Shown: positions 18,241-27,289 of the stretch, piece after piece
Layout of the letters: each line of letters opens with the position of its first letter
Position numbering within the stretch: the first letter of the stretch is position 1
Assembly: GCF_031846265.1 (NCBI RefSeq)
Contig: NZ_JAVRIA010000008.1
Coordinates: forward strand, 1 to 64,000
From: Microcosmobacter mediterraneus
GTDB taxonomy: Bacteria > Bacteroidota > Bacteroidia > Flavobacteriales > Flavobacteriaceae
DNA: 64,000 nucleotides
Direction of reading: 5' to 3'
Program-made: the position numbers and the translations under genes
The notes under the pieces: generated by a model
What the model was told of the DNA's origin: nothing
The model's input: only the letters and a program-made list of their open reading frames with translations
Databases searched by the model: none

Positions 18241-18258
18241 CAATCTTAAATCTATAAC

Positions 18259-18552
18259 ATGAGTACAGGAGATAAATCCGAAGAATTTTACAATAAACTA
18301 AGAGCACAATTATACGAAACGGCAACTTGGCCAACCGAGTATTTGTATAAGTTTATTGTAAAATCTGATACTAAAAATATTAAAGGCGTAGAGTCTTTAT
18401 TTAATAATTTAGGAGCTGTAATAAACACAACAGAATCTAAGAACGGAAACTATACAAGTATCTCTATTAATGTAATGATGAAAGATCCTGATGCAGTGAT
18501 TTCTAAGTACAAAGAGGTAGCAGAAAATGTAAAAGGTGTTATTTCTCTGTAA
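18259..18552 (+). CDS. DUF493 (YbeD-like) family protein
   Basis: 97 residues. A single ferredoxin-like alpha/beta domain: TATWPTEYLYKFIVKSD, ESLFNNLGAVINTTESKNGNYTSISINV, and an amphipathic C-terminal helix. This matches the DUF493/YbeD family, whose structure resembles ACT-like regulatory domains but whose function is unknown. It is the first gene of a plus-strand run with DUF4290 and murA; 90 bp of AT-rich DNA separates it from DUF4290. Confidence 0.9.
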   Translation: MSTGDKSEEFYNKLRAQLYETATWPTEYLYKFIVKSDTKNIKGVESLFNNLGAVINTTESKNGNYTSISINVMMKDPDAVISKYKEVAENVKGVISL

Positions 18553-18642
18553 ATGGGATAACATTTTTCATTTTTTTTGTACTTTGCGCATGTGCTTTGA
18601 CACTACGAGCACGTTTTTATTGACTACACATATTTTTATATT

Positions 18643-19284
18643 TTGATTGACGATTTAGAGTACAACACAGAGAGAGAACATCTCATTATTCCTGAATATG
18701 GAAGACATATTCAGAAAATGATTAATCACGCAAAAACACGTGATACCAAAGAGGAACGAAATAAATTAGCCAAAGCCATCATATCAGTCATGGGAAATCT
18801 ACAACCTCACTTAAGAGATGTGCCAGATTTTCAGCATAAGCTTTGGGATCAATTGTTCATAATGTCTAACTTTGAGTTAGATGCCGATTCACCTTACGAT
18901 AAGCCATCAAAAGAATTATTAGAAGAGCACCCTGAACCTTTGCATTATCCTCAAAACCATCCTAAATATCGTTTTTATGGTAACAATATAAAAACTATGA
19001 TAGATGTTGCTATAACATGGGAAGAAGGCGAAATGAAAGACGCTTTAGTAATGACTATTGCCAACCATATGAAGAAATGTTTCTTAAACTGGAACAAAGA
19101 TACGGTTGAAGATATGGTTATTTTTGATCATTTATATGAGCTTTCAAAAGGAACTATTAATTTAAAAAACTCAGAAGAGTCATTAATTGATTCATCAAGT
19201 TTAATGCGTTCAAAAAAGAAGCATTCTCATAAAAACCAAAAAGGAGGTAAAAAGAATAATAATCGTAATAGAAAACGCTACTAG
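18643..19284 (+). CDS. DUF4290 family protein (TTG start)
   Basis: 213 residues. The conserved N-terminus (DLEYNTEREHLIIPEYGRHIQKM) begins four codons after a TTG at 18643. There is no upstream in-frame ATG, and the first downstream ATG (18718) would delete conserved sequence, so TTG is the likely start. The middle has PHLRDVPDFQHKLWDQLFIMS and EPLHYPQNHPKYRFYGNNIK, typical of DUF4290 of Bacteroidota. The C-terminal 25 residues are a Lys/Asn/Arg-rich tail (KKHSHKNQKGGKKNN), suggesting nucleic-acid contact. Function unknown. It precedes murA by 5 bp, so both are probably on one transcript. Confidence 0.88.
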   Translation: MIDDLEYNTEREHLIIPEYGRHIQKMINHAKTRDTKEERNKLAKAIISVMGNLQPHLRDVPDFQHKLWDQLFIMSNFELDADSPYDKPSKELLEEHPEPLHYPQNHPKYRFYGNNIKTMIDVAITWEEGEMKDALVMTIANHMKKCFLNWNKDTVEDMVIFDHLYELSKGTINLKNSEESLIDSSSLMRSKKKHSHKNQKGGKKNNNRNRKRY

Positions 19285-19289
19285 TATAA

Positions 19290-20597
19290 ATGGGAACATT
19301 TAAAATTGAAGGAGGTCATCAATTAAAAGGCGAAATCCAACCACAAGGCGCAAAAAATGAAGCACTTCAAATTTTATGTGCTGTTTTACTTACTCCAGAT
19401 AAAATTACTATACACAACATTCCAGATATAGTAGATGTAAATAAACTCATTAAACTCCTGGCTAAGCTAGGTGTTAAGATTGAAAAAATTGATACAAATG
19501 CCTATACATTTCAATCTGATGAAATAGATTTAGAGTACTTAGAAACCGAACAGTTTAAAATAGATGGTAGTGGATTGCGAGGATCAATAATGATTGTTGG
19601 TCCATTATTAGGACGATTTGGAAAAGGTTACATCCCAAAGCCAGGTGGAGATAAGATTGGTCGCAGACGTTTAGATACTCATTTTGAAGGTTTTATTAAT
19701 TTAGGAGCCAGCTTTAGATATAATAGAGAGGATTATTTTTATGGTGTAGAAGCAGAGAAGTTAAAAGGAACTTATATGCTCTTAGATGAAGCTTCTGTAA
19801 CTGGTACTGCAAATATTGTTATGGCTGCTGTTTTAGCTGAAGGTACTACAACCATCTACAATGCAGCATGCGAACCTTACTTACAACAGCTTTGTAAAAT
19901 GCTTAATAGAATGGGAGCAAACATCAAAGGAATTGGCTCTAATATGCTAATCATAGAAGGTGTTGATAGTTTAGGTGGAACTGATCATAGAATGCTACCA
20001 GATATGATTGAGATTGGTAGTTGGATTGGCTTAGCAGCAATGACTAAAAGCGAGCTAACTATTAAGAATGTAAGCTGGGACGATTTAGGACAAATTCCTA
20101 ATGTATTTGCTAAACTTGGTATTACTCTAGAACGACAAGGCGATGATATATATATACCAGCGCATACTAATGGTTATGAAATTCAAAACTATATTGATGG
20201 TTCTATTCTAACGATTGCCGATGCACCTTGGCCAGGATTTACTCCAGATTTATTAAGTATTGTTTTGGTCGTTGCTACGCAAGCTAGAGGTGAGGTTGTT
20301 ATACATCAAAAAATGTTTGAAAGTCGACTATTTTTTGTAGATAAATTAATTGATATGGGAGCAAAAATAATTCTTTGTGACCCTCATAGAGCAACAGTTA
20401 TCGGTCACGATTTTAAAAGCCAATTAAAGGCAACTACTATGGTGTCTCCAGATATTAGAGCTGGTATTTCTTTACTTATTGCTGCACTTTCAGCAAAAGG
20501 AACATCAGTTATCCATAATATAGAACAGATAGATCGTGGTTACGAGAATATAGATTCTAGACTTAAAGCAATTGGTGCTAAGATAGAGCGAGTTTAA
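19290..20597 (+). CDS. murA: UDP-N-acetylglucosamine 1-carboxyvinyltransferase, Asp variant
   Basis: 435 residues. It transfers enolpyruvate from PEP to UDP-GlcNAc, the first committed step of peptidoglycan synthesis. Visible: the substrate-binding QGAKNEAL (19-26; Lys22 and Asn23), LRGSIMIVGPLLGRFG (96-111), and the active-site loop PKPGGDKIGRRRLDTHFEG. In E. coli the loop residue is Cys115, the target of fosfomycin; here the same place holds Asp (D121), as in the naturally fosfomycin-insensitive enzymes of mycobacteria and chlamydiae. The length is slightly above the usual 418-425. It follows the DUF4290 gene closely and ends 49 bp before menD, which has its own promoter. Confidence 0.97.
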   Translation: MGTFKIEGGHQLKGEIQPQGAKNEALQILCAVLLTPDKITIHNIPDIVDVNKLIKLLAKLGVKIEKIDTNAYTFQSDEIDLEYLETEQFKIDGSGLRGSIMIVGPLLGRFGKGYIPKPGGDKIGRRRLDTHFEGFINLGASFRYNREDYFYGVEAEKLKGTYMLLDEASVTGTANIVMAAVLAEGTTTIYNAACEPYLQQLCKMLNRMGANIKGIGSNMLIIEGVDSLGGTDHRMLPDMIEIGSWIGLAAMTKSELTIKNVSWDDLGQIPNVFAKLGITLERQGDDIYIPAHTNGYEIQNYIDGSILTIADAPWPGFTPDLLSIVLVVATQARGEVVIHQKMFESRLFFVDKLIDMGAKIILCDPHRATVIGHDFKSQLKATTMVSPDIRAGISLLIAALSAKGTSVIHNIEQIDRGYENIDSRLKAIGAKIERV

Positions 20598-20631
20598 CTA
20601 ATGTTTTCTATAAAATACAAAGGTGTATTCG

Positions 20632-20639
20632 TATCTTTG
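20632..20639 (+). promoter_or_regulatory. -7 box of menD
   Basis: TATCTTTG, a perfect TAnnTTTG match only 7 bp before the menD ATG (20647). A TTTC 23 bp upstream is a weak -33. The predicted transcript has almost no leader. Confidence 0.55.
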
Positions 20640-20646
20640 TACATAG

Positions 20647-22401
20647 ATGAAATATCCCAAAATTCCATTAGCTCAAACTATTGTTGCATTATGCAAAGCT
20701 AAAGGTATTAAGCATATTGTAATTTCTCCGGGAAGCAGAAATGCACCATTAACTATTGGCTTTACTCACGATTCTTTTTTTAAATGTTACAGTATTGTAG
20801 ATGAACGCTGTGCTGCATTTTTCGCCTTAGGAATTGCTCAGAATATTCAATATCCTGTGGCTTTAGTTTGCACGTCTGGTAGTGCATTACTAAATTATTT
20901 CCCAGCAATTGCTGAAGCGTTTTATAGTAATATCCCTTTGGTAGTTTTATCAGCAGATAGACCAAAACATTTAGTCGATATAGGAGATGGACAGACCATT
21001 AATCAAAAACAAGTATATGGATCACATGTTCTTCAGGCTACAAATCTAAAACTAGATTTAAATGAATCTCAGTATGAACTTACTGATGAGATTCCGATAA
21101 TGAAAAGTATTGAGAATAAATTAGAGAAGTTTTTAGGACTGCAACAGAGTATTCTGGAAGAAAATTCTATAAAAATTAATAGGACTTTAAATAAGGCTAT
21201 TATTGATTTTGGTCCTGTTCATATTAATATTCCTTTTAGTGAGCCGCTTTACGATACCCTAGAGCAACCTTCAGTTAATCCAAAGGACATTAAACCAGAG
21301 ATTAATGTTAAAAAAACAAATACTGAAGATTTGAATCAGTTAGTGAATATTTGGAATTCTGCTAAACGAAAACTAGTATTAGTCGGTGTAAATTTACCTA
21401 ATACAATTCATCAGCAATGGTTAGATGTCTTAGCTAATGATGATAGTGTTATTGTATTTACAGAAACAACATCTAATTTATATCACAATGAGTTTTTTCC
21501 GAGTATAGATCAAATTATTGCCCCATTAAGTGAAGATCAGTTTAAAAGTCTGCAACCAGATGTTCTTCTCACATTTGGAGGTATGGTTATATCTAAAAAA
21601 GTAAAAGCATTTTTAAGAGCATTCCAACCAAAACATCATTGGCATAGCGATCCTAAAAAAGCTAACGACACATTTTTTTGCTTAAGTAAACATTTAATAG
21701 GTAATACTAATACCTTTTTAGAACAGTTTTTACCAAAAACAAAATCCATTCCTAGTTCATATAAACCCTTTTGGAAATCTGTAAGAAATCATAGATTAGT
21801 AAAACATTCAGAATATTTAAATACTATTGACTATTCAGATTTTAAAGTATTCGGTATAATTTTAAAGTCAATACCAAATAATTATATTTTACAAGTAGGT
21901 AATAGTTCTGCTATAAGATATTTACAATTATTTAGTTTAAACAATACACTTAATGTGTTTTGTAATAGAGGTACAAGTGGTATAGACGGAAGTACTAGTA
22001 CAGCAATAGGTTATGCATCAGTATCAAAACAACCTGTTATTTTTATTACAGGTGATTTAAGTTTCTTTTATGATAGTAATGCCTTGTGGAATAATGATAT
22101 ACCTAATTCGTTTAGAATTATTATTATTAATAACCAAGGAGGTGGTATTTTTAGGATACTTCCTGGTCATAAGAATTCAGAAAATTTTGATACTTATTTT
22201 GAAACGAAACACCAATTAACTGCCGAAAATCTATGTAAGATGTATGGTATTGATTATCTATCTGCCAAAAATTTGAATCAATTGTCAGATACAATAACTG
22301 ACTTCTACACAGATAATGATAAACCAAAGTTGTTAGAAATTTTTACACCTTCAACATTAAATGATGAGGTTTTATTAAACTATTTTAAATTCATAGCATA
22401 A
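20647..22401 (+). CDS. menD: SEPHCHC synthase (menaquinone biosynthesis)
   Basis: 584 residues. A thiamine-diphosphate enzyme that joins isochorismate and 2-oxoglutarate to give 2-succinyl-5-enolpyruvyl-6-hydroxy-3-cyclohexene-1-carboxylate. The N-terminal Pyr domain has ISPGSRNAPLTIGF and the cofactor-activating Glu in VDERCAAFF (E53). The C-terminal PP domain has GTSGIDGSTSTAIGYA and the ThDP/Mg motif GDLSFFYDSNALWN...NNQGGGIFR (about 468-500). It is the first of five men genes in the window. A menF (isochorismate synthase) often sits beside menD in relatives but is absent here. Confidence 0.96.
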   Translation: MKYPKIPLAQTIVALCKAKGIKHIVISPGSRNAPLTIGFTHDSFFKCYSIVDERCAAFFALGIAQNIQYPVALVCTSGSALLNYFPAIAEAFYSNIPLVVLSADRPKHLVDIGDGQTINQKQVYGSHVLQATNLKLDLNESQYELTDEIPIMKSIENKLEKFLGLQQSILEENSIKINRTLNKAIIDFGPVHINIPFSEPLYDTLEQPSVNPKDIKPEINVKKTNTEDLNQLVNIWNSAKRKLVLVGVNLPNTIHQQWLDVLANDDSVIVFTETTSNLYHNEFFPSIDQIIAPLSEDQFKSLQPDVLLTFGGMVISKKVKAFLRAFQPKHHWHSDPKKANDTFFCLSKHLIGNTNTFLEQFLPKTKSIPSSYKPFWKSVRNHRLVKHSEYLNTIDYSDFKVFGIILKSIPNNYILQVGNSSAIRYLQLFSLNNTLNVFCNRGTSGIDGSTSTAIGYASVSKQPVIFITGDLSFFYDSNALWNNDIPNSFRIIIINNQGGGIFRILPGHKNSENFDTYFETKHQLTAENLCKMYGIDYLSAKNLNQLSDTITDFYTDNDKPKLLEIFTPSTLNDEVLLNYFKFIA

Positions 22402-22482
22402 CTTTTTTTTAACGTGACTTTATAAGTAAACCTGTGTCTTATTAAGTATATTTAAATCATTATTAACCTAAAATAATTTACA

Positions 22483-22824
22483 ATGAGTAAAAGAGATGAA
22501 TTAATAGCTAAGTACGCAGCAGACCTAAAAGACAAATGTGGTGTAAACCCTGATATGGATTTATTAACTAAAGTTACAATTGGTTGTGGTCCATCTATCT
22601 ACAATAGAGACGCTTCTACTGTATCTGCATCAGATGACAAAGAATGTGAGACTGTTAAACAGAATTTCATTAAAAATAAATTAGGTGTATCTGATGCTGG
22701 TAAAGCAGATGCTGCTCTAAATAATGCTATGGATACTTATGGACGTTCTACTAAGAATAAATATAGAGCTGTAGTGTATTATTTAATAACAAAAGATTTA
22801 AATAAGGAGTCTATTTACAACTAG
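22483..22824 (+). CDS. DUF2853 family protein
   Basis: 113 residues, starting MSKRDELIAKYAADLKDKCG. The conserved pattern DLLTKVTIGCGPSIYNRDASTVSASD and KYRAVVYYLITKDLNKES identifies DUF2853, a small, mostly helical protein family of unknown function found in Bacteroidota and Proteobacteria. There is no signal peptide, so it is cytoplasmic. It stands alone between menD and the CvfB-like gene, with a near-consensus -7 box (TATATTTA, 22447-22454) and its own terminator. Confidence 0.9.
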   Translation: MSKRDELIAKYAADLKDKCGVNPDMDLLTKVTIGCGPSIYNRDASTVSASDDKECETVKQNFIKNKLGVSDAGKADAALNNAMDTYGRSTKNKYRAVVYYLITKDLNKESIYN

Positions 22825-22845
22825 TAGAGTTCTATATAAATTATG

Positions 22846-22874
22846 AAGCGCTAATGGTATATAGCGCTTTTTTT
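22846..22874 (+). terminator. Intrinsic terminator of the DUF2853 gene
   Basis: Perfect 8-bp stem AAGCGCTA / TAGCGCTT with an 8-nt loop and a seven-T run. The next gene's -7 box begins 6 bp later. Confidence 0.85.
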
Positions 22875-22879
22875 ATGTC

Positions 22880-22887
22880 TATTTTTG
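22880..22887 (+). promoter_or_regulatory. -7 box of the CvfB-like gene
   Basis: TATTTTTG, a TAnnTTTG match ending 4 bp before the ATG at 22892. The transcript would start at or very near the start codon, i.e. be leaderless. Confidence 0.5.
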
Positions 22888-22891
22888 CCAA

Positions 22892-23725
22892 ATGATTGAA
22901 ATAGGAAAATACCATACGCTTACCATATTAAGAGATACGGAACCAGGTTTGTTTTTGGGAGATGATAAAGACAATGAAGTTTTATTGCCAAATCGTTATG
23001 TGCCTGAAGCTTTTGAAATAGGTGATAATATCAAGGTATTTGTGTATTTAGACAATGAAGAACGACCAGTTGCAACAACAGATTCTCCATATATTGCAGC
23101 AGGAGATTTTGCACTATTACGCTGTAACGAAGTTACAAAATTTGGAGCCTTCTTAGATTGGGGTTTAGTAAAGCAATTATTTTGCCCGTTTAAAGAACAA
23201 GCGTTTAAAATGAGAACAGGTCAATGGTATTTGGTTCACTGTTATGTAGATGATGAAACAAATAGGCTTGTGGCTTCTAGTAAAACCAATAGATTTCTAA
23301 GTAATAAAGACCTTACAGTAGAGCAATTTGATGAGGTAGATGTTATTATTTCTCATCCATCAGATATTGGTATGAATGTTATTGTAAATAAGGTGCATGC
23401 TGGATTAATATTTAATAACAATATTTTTCAGGATATCTCAATTGGAGATCAACTAAAGGGTGTTGTTAAAAAGATAAGACATAATAATAAGTTAGATATT
23501 ACTTTAGGGCAAATAGGATATAGAAGCATAGAACCTAATGCGCAAAAGGTTTTAGACGAACTTAACGATAACAGTGGTTTTTTAGCATTTACAGATAAAT
23601 CTGATCCAGATGAGATTAAAGACGTCTTTCAGATGAGTAAAAAGAGCTTTAAAAAAGCGATAGGATCACTTTATAAAAGCAGAGCAATTGATATTAAATC
23701 TGATGGAATTTACTTAAAAGAATAA
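22892..23725 (+). CDS. CvfB-family S1-like RNA-binding protein
   Basis: 277 residues. Three S1/OB-like modules followed by a winged helix. Characteristic stretches are LGDDKDNEVLLPNRYVPE (22-39), RCNEVTKFGAFLDWGLVKQLFCP, AGLIFNNNIFQDISIGDQLKGVVKKIR, and a C-terminal winged helix DPDEIKDVFQMSKKSFKKAIGSLYK. This is the architecture of CvfB/YitL, an RNA-binding regulator of virulence factor expression in Staphylococcus. The role in Flavobacteria is unknown, but binding of mRNA or rRNA is a fair inference. It is preceded by a -7 box that implies a leaderless mRNA. Confidence 0.9.
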   Translation: MIEIGKYHTLTILRDTEPGLFLGDDKDNEVLLPNRYVPEAFEIGDNIKVFVYLDNEERPVATTDSPYIAAGDFALLRCNEVTKFGAFLDWGLVKQLFCPFKEQAFKMRTGQWYLVHCYVDDETNRLVASSKTNRFLSNKDLTVEQFDEVDVIISHPSDIGMNVIVNKVHAGLIFNNNIFQDISIGDQLKGVVKKIRHNNKLDITLGQIGYRSIEPNAQKVLDELNDNSGFLAFTDKSDPDEIKDVFQMSKKSFKKAIGSLYKSRAIDIKSDGIYLKE

Positions 23726-23766
23726 TGTTTAAAATCCTTATTTTTACAGTCTTATAATCATCAATT

Positions 23767-24606
23767 ATGAAAGAAATTAGCTGGAAAACAGCAAAAACCT
23801 ACAAAGACATTACTTACAAAAAATGTGATGGTGTTGCCAGAATAGCATTTAATCGTCCTGATGTAAGAAATGCTTTTAGACCACATACAACTTCAGAGTT
23901 ATACGATGCTTTTTATGATGCCAATGAAGACACATCTATAGGTGTTATTTTGTTATCTGCAGAAGGACCTTCAACTAAAGATGGTGTTTGGAGTTTTTGT
24001 TCAGGAGGCGATCAAAAAGCCAGAGGTAAGGAAGGTTATGTTGGTGACGATGGTTATCATAGATTAAATATTTTAGAAGTACAACGCCTCATTAGGTTTA
24101 TGCCTAAGGCTGTTATTGCAGTCGTTCCAGGTTGGGCAGTAGGAGGTGGTCATAGTTTACATGTGGTTTGCGATTTAACTTTAGCTAGTAAAGAACATGC
24201 TATATTTAAGCAGACAGATGCTGATGTTACTAGTTTTGATGGTGGATATGGTTCAGCATACTTAGCTAAAATGGTTGGTCAGAAGAAAGCTAGAGAAATA
24301 TTTTTCCTAGGTAGAAATTATTCAGCTCAAGATGCTCATGACATGGGAATGGTTAATGCTGTAATTCCTCATGATGAGTTAGAAGATACAGCCTATCAAT
24401 GGGCTCAAGAGATTTTAGAAAAATCACCAATCTCTATTAAAATGTTAAAATTTGCTATGAATTTAACTGACGATGGTATGGTTGGTCAGCAAGTATTTGC
24501 TGGTGAAGCTACTCGCTTGGCTTATATGACAGATGAAGCCATTGAAGGTAGAAATGCATTTCTTGAAAAGCGTAAACCTAATTTTAATAAAAAGTGGATT
24601 CCTTAA
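23767..24606 (+). CDS. menB: 1,4-dihydroxy-2-naphthoyl-CoA synthase (type II)
   Basis: 279 residues, crotonase fold. It closes the second ring of menaquinone by cyclising o-succinylbenzoyl-CoA. Visible: the oxyanion/CoA region FCSGGDQKARG (78-87), PGWAVGGGHSLHVVCDLTLA (121-140), and KQTDADVTSFDGGYGSAYLA. The residue at the E. coli Gly156 position is Asp (D151); this is the type II, bicarbonate-independent form known from Mycobacterium. A near-consensus TATTTTTA lies 20 bp upstream. It is followed 14 bp later by menA, so the two are probably cotranscribed. Confidence 0.97.
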   Translation: MKEISWKTAKTYKDITYKKCDGVARIAFNRPDVRNAFRPHTTSELYDAFYDANEDTSIGVILLSAEGPSTKDGVWSFCSGGDQKARGKEGYVGDDGYHRLNILEVQRLIRFMPKAVIAVVPGWAVGGGHSLHVVCDLTLASKEHAIFKQTDADVTSFDGGYGSAYLAKMVGQKKAREIFFLGRNYSAQDAHDMGMVNAVIPHDELEDTAYQWAQEILEKSPISIKMLKFAMNLTDDGMVGQQVFAGEATRLAYMTDEAIEGRNAFLEKRKPNFNKKWIP

Positions 24607-24620
24607 TATTTGTTCAATAG

Positions 24621-25529
24621 ATGATACAAAAAATAAAACCATGGCTATCTGCCATGCGTTTAAGAACCTTACCGCTTTCAGTTTCAGGAATCATTGTTGG
24701 TGCATGTATTGCCCAATACAACGGAGCTTTTAATGTTTGGATTTTTATCTTGGCAATACTAACAACGATGAGTTTGCAGATTCTATCTAATCTTGCTAAT
24801 GATTATGGAGATGGAATTAAAGGAACAGATAATAATGAAAGAATTGGACCAGAACGCGCTATACAAAGTGGAGAGATTTCTCCAGAACTTATGTTCGAAG
24901 GTATTAAAATCAATATCCTTATCGTTATCTTTTTCACGTTTCTATTAATATGGAATGCATTTGGAAGTGGTAATTTATTTTATGCTCTACTATTTTTAGT
25001 TTTAGGAGGCATTTGTGTCTATGCAGCTATGAGCTATACAGTTGGTCATTCTCCCTATGGTTACAGAGCTCTTGGTGATATATATGTGTTCGTCTTCTTT
25101 GGTTTTGTGAGTGTAATTGGTAGTTACTTTTTATTTACTTTACGCTTAGATCATGTGGTTATATTACCAGCAATTTCTATAGGATTATTGAGTGTTGGTG
25201 TCTTAAATCTAAATAATATGAGAGATATAAACTCAGATATAAAATCTAATAAAATCACGATTGCTGTAAAACTGGGTAAGGATAAGGCTAAAAAATATCA
25301 TACTATTTTGATCATTACTGCCTTAATAGTCTCTATTTTGTTTTCGATCTTATATTATTCTTCACCATATAATTTCATCTTCTACATAGCATTTATTCCA
25401 CTATTAAGACATCTTGTAATTATAAATAAAATTAAAGATCCCAAAGAATTTGACGGTCAGCTTAAAGTATTAGCCATGTCAACATTTCTTTTTTCGATTT
25501 TATTAGGATTAGGTCAAGTTTTTTATTGA
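24621..25529 (+). CDS. menA: 1,4-dihydroxy-2-naphthoate polyprenyltransferase
   Basis: 302 residues, a UbiA-family integral membrane enzyme with about eight or nine hydrophobic helices. It attaches the prenyl tail to DHNA with loss of CO2, giving demethylmenaquinone in the inner membrane. The first Asp-rich Mg-diphosphate motif is NDYGDGIKGTDN (60-71) and the second is NLNNMRDINSD. It lies directly downstream of menB, the enzyme two steps before it. The prenyl chain length cannot be read from the sequence (menaquinone-6 is usual in Flavobacteriaceae). Confidence 0.96.
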   Translation: MIQKIKPWLSAMRLRTLPLSVSGIIVGACIAQYNGAFNVWIFILAILTTMSLQILSNLANDYGDGIKGTDNNERIGPERAIQSGEISPELMFEGIKINILIVIFFTFLLIWNAFGSGNLFYALLFLVLGGICVYAAMSYTVGHSPYGYRALGDIYVFVFFGFVSVIGSYFLFTLRLDHVVILPAISIGLLSVGVLNLNNMRDINSDIKSNKITIAVKLGKDKAKKYHTILIITALIVSILFSILYYSSPYNFIFYIAFIPLLRHLVIINKIKDPKEFDGQLKVLAMSTFLFSILLGLGQVFY

Positions 25530-25605
25530 TTTTTTAAATCTTCTATCTAATCTGAAAGCGTTTTAATTTTTTTTATAATTTCACAGAAACTTAAAAGCAC
25601 CAATT

Positions 25606-26283
25606 ATGAAAATTACCTTTTTAGGTCATGCTACTTTATCTATTGAAATTAATGATTTTACCCTTTTAGTTGATCCTTTTATTTCAGGAAATGAAAAAGC
25701 AGCGCATATAAATATAGAAGAGCTAAAAGCTGATTATATCTTACTTACGCATGCACATCAAGATCATATTCTAGATGCAGAGTCTATTGCAAAACGTACA
25801 GGAGCAAAAATTATATCTAATTACGAAATCGTAATGCATTATGGATCTAAAGGTATAGAAGGTCATCCAATGAATCATGGAGGATCTTGGCAATTTGAAT
25901 TTGGAAGCGTTAAGTATGTTAATGCTATACACACCTCTTCTTTTCCAGATGGTAGCTATGGTGGACAACCTGGTGGATTTGTTATTGATACTAGTGATAA
26001 AACGATATATATTGCTGGAGATACAGCATTAACTTATGACATGAAACTTATCTCAGAAGAATTTAATTTAGATTTAGCTATTTTACCCATTGGAGATAAT
26101 TTTACAATGGGAGTCGATGATGCTTTAAAAGCTTCAGATTTTGTTAAGTGTAATACTATTTTAGGATACCACTTTAATACTTTTGGTTATATTGAAATTG
26201 ACCATGATATTGCCAAGCGTAAATTCTCTGACAAAGATAAGGATCTAGTGCTTTTGGGTATTGGTGAGAGTTTAGAGGTTTAG
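25606..26283 (+). CDS. UPF0173-type metal-dependent hydrolase (metallo-beta-lactamase fold)
   Basis: 225 residues. The metal site HxHxDH is visible as THAHQDH (H49, H51, D53, H54), with further ligands likely in NAIHTSSF, the Asp of IYIAGDTALTYD, and GYHFNTFG. This is the compact UlaG-like/UPF0173 group, whose substrates are mostly unknown. The protein lacks a signal peptide. It overlaps the stop of the convergent sterol desaturase family gene by 4 bp. Its place among men genes does not by itself tie it to menaquinone. Confidence 0.9.
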   Translation: MKITFLGHATLSIEINDFTLLVDPFISGNEKAAHINIEELKADYILLTHAHQDHILDAESIAKRTGAKIISNYEIVMHYGSKGIEGHPMNHGGSWQFEFGSVKYVNAIHTSSFPDGSYGGQPGGFVIDTSDKTIYIAGDTALTYDMKLISEEFNLDLAILPIGDNFTMGVDDALKASDFVKCNTILGYHFNTFGYIEIDHDIAKRKFSDKDKDLVLLGIGESLEV

Positions 26284-27185
26284 TTGTTACTTTTTTCCCT
26301 CAACCATTCCTCTCTCAACTCCTCACTAATTTTTCCAGAACCATCATGTTTCCAACCTGGAGGTTTAACAAGATAGAAAAGTCGATTTTTTAGAGATTTT
26401 CGTCCAGAAAAAGCATCCTTAAACATCTGCCACCATTCTATAAAAGCAATCTTAACAGGGTTATAAGTGTCAATGTTTTTAACCAAGCCATAAACCACTT
26501 TTTCGTCTTTAAGTTCTGGTTGAAATGTACCAAATAGTTTGTCCCAAATAATCAAAATACCTGCATGGTTTCTATCTAAATATAAAGGGTTACTACCATG
26601 ATGAACTCTATGATGAGATGGTGTATTCATAATAGCTTCAAACCAATTGGGTAGCTTATCAATGGTTTCTGTATGTATCCAAAATTGGTATAATAAGCTA
26701 ATAGACATTTGTAGAAGTATCATTCCTGGATGAAAACCTAGAAGAGGTAACCACAACCAAAATACAAAACTGTAAAACCCTCCAGACCATGTTTGTCTTA
26801 GAGCAGTGCTAAGGTTATAATGTTGTGAAGAATGATGCACCACATGAGATGCCCAAAATAAACGACACTCGTGTGAGATTCTATGAAACCAGTAATATGA
26901 TAAATCATCTGCAAAGAATAATAATACGAAACTCCACCACGCCAAAGGAATAGTAAATACTCTAAAATTTTCGTAAACCAACATTAAAGCCCAAAGGACA
27001 ACCACTTTACTAAAAAAACCAAGGAAAACATTACCTAAACCCATAGCTATAGAAGCGAAAGCATCTTTAGCTTCATAACCTTTTACTCGCTTTAATTGAT
27101 CTCTAGTAGTTACATATAATTCTAATATCATAGAGATGATAAAAAAAGGTATGGCAAAAAGAATAATATTAGGAAATTCAGGCAT
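26280..27185 (-). CDS. Sterol desaturase / fatty acid hydroxylase family membrane protein
   Basis: 301 residues with four or more transmembrane helices and the di-iron histidine clusters of the superfamily: WFHRISHECRLFWASHVVHHSSQHYN and HHRVHHGSNPLYLDRNHAG. It should hydroxylate or desaturate a lipid in the inner membrane; the substrate is unknown (a hydroxy-fatty acid or terpenoid is possible). It is the only minus-strand gene inside the otherwise plus-strand menaquinone stretch. It ends convergently with the UPF0173 hydrolase (4-bp overlap) and is divergent from the DUF2490 gene. Confidence 0.9.
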   Translation of the reverse strand: MPEFPNIILFAIPFFIISMILELYVTTRDQLKRVKGYEAKDAFASIAMGLGNVFLGFFSKVVVLWALMLVYENFRVFTIPLAWWSFVLLFFADDLSYYWFHRISHECRLFWASHVVHHSSQHYNLSTALRQTWSGGFYSFVFWLWLPLLGFHPGMILLQMSISLLYQFWIHTETIDKLPNWFEAIMNTPSHHRVHHGSNPLYLDRNHAGILIIWDKLFGTFQPELKDEKVVYGLVKNIDTYNPVKIAFIEWWQMFKDAFSGRKSLKNRLFYLVKPPGWKHDGSGKISEELREEWLREKSNN

Positions 27186-27238
27186 TTATTTTTTCTTAAA
27201 AATATAATTTTTTCATCACTTATTTGTTCTATTAATCC

Positions 27239-27271
27239 TTGAAAAAGAATTAGAGATAACCCTTATCTTTG
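27239..27271 (+). promoter_or_regulatory. Promoter of the DUF2490-menC unit
   Basis: TTG (27239-27241) and TATCTTTG (27264-27271) with 22 bp between, matching the Bacteroidota pattern. The ATG is 19 bp downstream. Confidence 0.65.
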
Positions 27272-27289
27272 CAAATAAATTAAATTCAA

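Noticed and set aside
18592..18620. Terminator after the DUF493 gene (GTGCT...AGCAC then GTTTTTATT)
   Set aside because: The stem is only 5 bp with a loop of 11 nt, too weak to call; it could equally be chance.
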